From Thiotrichaceae bacterium (GTDB taxonomy: Bacteria; Pseudomonadota; Gammaproteobacteria; Thiotrichales; Thiotrichaceae): 7,000 nt of DNA. A model generated the notes under the pieces. The model saw nothing but the letters and a program-made list of their open reading frames with translations, did not search any database and was not told the DNA's origin. The position numbers were made by a program, and so were the translations under genes. Of the stretch, positions 5,690 through 7,000 are shown one piece after another (the first letter of the stretch is position 1; the number at the start of each line of letters is the position of its first letter). The stretch spans positions 1-7,000 of the forward strand of contig JALVEA010000450.1 of NCBI GenBank assembly GCA_027008665.1, given 5' to 3'.

Positions 5690-7000
5690 ATGATACTTGC
5701 AGATTTCCATTTCTTATATCCACTTTGGTTTTTATTGCTACCGATACTGGCGGGATTTATTTGGTGGTTAAATCAGATTCATAGCGGTAGTACACAATGG
5801 AATGATTTTATTGATGAAAATCTTCGCCCTTATATCCTCAGTAGGGGTTCAGGCGAGAAAAATAAAACCTTTATTATCAGCGTTGCATTAGCGGGATTAA
5901 TTGCGATTTTTGCACTAGCTGGTCCTAGTTGGGATAAACGCACCGTCCCTGCTTTTCAAACCCAACAAGGACTTGTGCTGGCAATGGATTTATCCACCTC
6001 CATGATTCTCAATGATATTACACCCTCCCGCCTAGTCCGCGCCCGCTTTAAATTAATCGACCTACTTAAATTACGCAAAGAAGGGCAAACAGGATTAGTG
6101 GTCTTTGCAGGGGCTGCTTTTGCGGTCTCACCATTGACCGATGATGTCAATAATATTATTGAACAAGTAAAACATTTAAACCCCAATATTATGCCCTCAC
6201 AAGGCAGTCGCATCGACCTTGCCATTGAGGAGGCGGTGACCTTATTAAAACAAAGCGACTTTAAAAAAGGACATATTTTATTAATAACTGATGGTCTTTC
6301 TAATCTAAAACAAAGCATTGAAAGCGCGGAAAAAGCTAAAAAACAAGGCTATAAAGTTTCAGTATTAGCCATTGGAACCCACAAAGGAGCAACCATTCCT
6401 CTTGCTGGAGGGCGCGTTTATACCAAAGCAGATGGTACACCAATCATTGCCGCCTTAAATGAAGAAGAATTACAACAAGTCGCTAAAGCAGGTGGCGGAT
6501 ATTATAAATTATCAGAATTAGCCGATAATGATATCCAATATTTTCAGCAACAGTTTTCACTAAAAAATAGCGACAAACTTAATAATAAAATCGTTGAGAA
6601 AAAAGACCGAGAAGTTGAGTACTGGAATAATGCCGGTATTTATTTAAGTTTATTACTGATTCCTTTGGCTTTATTAGCATTTCGTCGTGGTATTTTATTT
6701 TCTTTATTATTTATTTTATTACTCCCACAACCTAAAACCGCCAATGCCTATGAATGGGATGCTTTGTGGAAAAATGAAAATCAACGCGGACAAATAGCAT
6801 TAAATAATAATCAAGCAGATAAAGCGCTTAAACTTTTTAAACGTCCTGATTGGAAAGCCGCAGCTGCTTATCGGAATAAAGAATATAAAAAAGCAGCTCA
6901 ATTATATTCTCAATTAAATACCGCTGATGCCTTTTATAATCAAGGTAATGCATTTGCAAGGCTAGGGCAATATGACAAAGCAATTGCCGCTTATAATAAA
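5690..7000 (+). CDS. BatB-like VWA protein fused to TPR region (BatB-BatC type, 3'-partial)
   Basis: Open from ATG 5690 to the window edge (437 residues, no stop). Membrane segments lie at about 10-27 and 62-78, then a VWA domain with D100-L-S102-T-S104 (MDLSTSM) and D201 (ITDGLS). The third MIDAS loop reads GSRIDLAI, with S173 in place of the usual threonine, a variant I recall as common in this subfamily. Two hydrophobic stretches (about 314-330 and 333-349) follow. From about residue 353 (AYEWDALWKNENQRGQ) begins a TPR-like region: GQIALNNNQADKALKLF, AAYRNKEYKKAAQLYS and YNQGNAFARLGQYDKAIAAY. The fusion of VWA and TPR parts is normal for proteobacterial versions, and TPR repeats usually mediate protein contacts. 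The start is preceded by a 24-base gap with no ribosome binding site. The full protein probably extends well over 100 residues further. Confidence 0.92.
   Translation, partial: MILADFHFLYPLWFLLLPILAGFIWWLNQIHSGSTQWNDFIDENLRPYILSRGSGEKNKTFIISVALAGLIAIFALAGPSWDKRTVPAFQTQQGLVLAMDLSTSMILNDITPSRLVRARFKLIDLLKLRKEGQTGLVVFAGAAFAVSPLTDDVNNIIEQVKHLNPNIMPSQGSRIDLAIEEAVTLLKQSDFKKGHILLITDGLSNLKQSIESAEKAKKQGYKVSVLAIGTHKGATIPLAGGRVYTKADGTPIIAALNEEELQQVAKAGGGYYKLSELADNDIQYFQQQFSLKNSDKLNNKIVEKKDREVEYWNNAGIYLSLLLIPLALLAFRRGILFSLLFILLLPQPKTANAYEWDALWKNENQRGQIALNNNQADKALKLFKRPDWKAAAAYRNKEYKKAAQLYSQLNTADAFYNQGNAFARLGQYDKAIAAYNK

Noticed and set aside
5956..6318. 120-residue minus-strand reading frame
   Set aside because: It lies wholly opposite the well-supported VWA domain of the BatB-like gene, with its low-complexity serine/threonine composition being typical of a shadow frame.

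Overview
The window is AT-rich bacterial chromosome-type DNA with dense, closely spaced genes. The MoxR / DUF58 / DUF4381 / VWA / VWA-TPR order and the protein styles suggest a gammaproteobacterium. Genus cannot be fixed from the sequence; Moraxellaceae- or Cardiobacteriales-like groups would be guesses. No rRNA, tRNA, CRISPR array or intact transposase is visible.

Left part (1-1579): the C-terminal two thirds of a molybdopterin-dependent oxidoreductase of the FdhF/YdeP type. Its start lies before the window. It ends convergently against a small minus-strand gene (1720-1974) that encodes an 84-residue protein with a CxxC ... CCxxC cysteine cluster and one C-terminal membrane segment. The ~140 bases between the two stop codons hold a compact, strongly structured segment. 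On the minus strand this looks like the right end of an IS200/IS605 (tnpB-type) element, including the omega-RNA scaffold region, with no tnpB left beside it. It is the most unusual part of the window.

Middle (1975-2187): an AT-rich divergent intergenic region that should carry the promoters for the small gene and for the rightward operon. It contains a perfect 7-1-7 inverted repeat.

Right part (2188-7000): a rightward operon of the MoxR/Bat ('aerotolerance') type. It has a MoxR AAA+ ATPase, a DUF58 protein, a DUF4381 membrane protein, a BatA-like VWA membrane protein, and a BatB-like VWA protein fused to a TPR region (BatB-BatC) that runs off the right edge. Spacing is tight: 4 bases, a 4-base overlap, an 8-base overlap, then 24 bases. 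By family knowledge, the MoxR ATPase works as a chaperone-like motor with the DUF58 partner. The membrane VWA proteins, with MIDAS metal sites in their VWA domains, and the TPR region would form an envelope complex. The exact substrate of such complexes is not generally known and cannot be read here.
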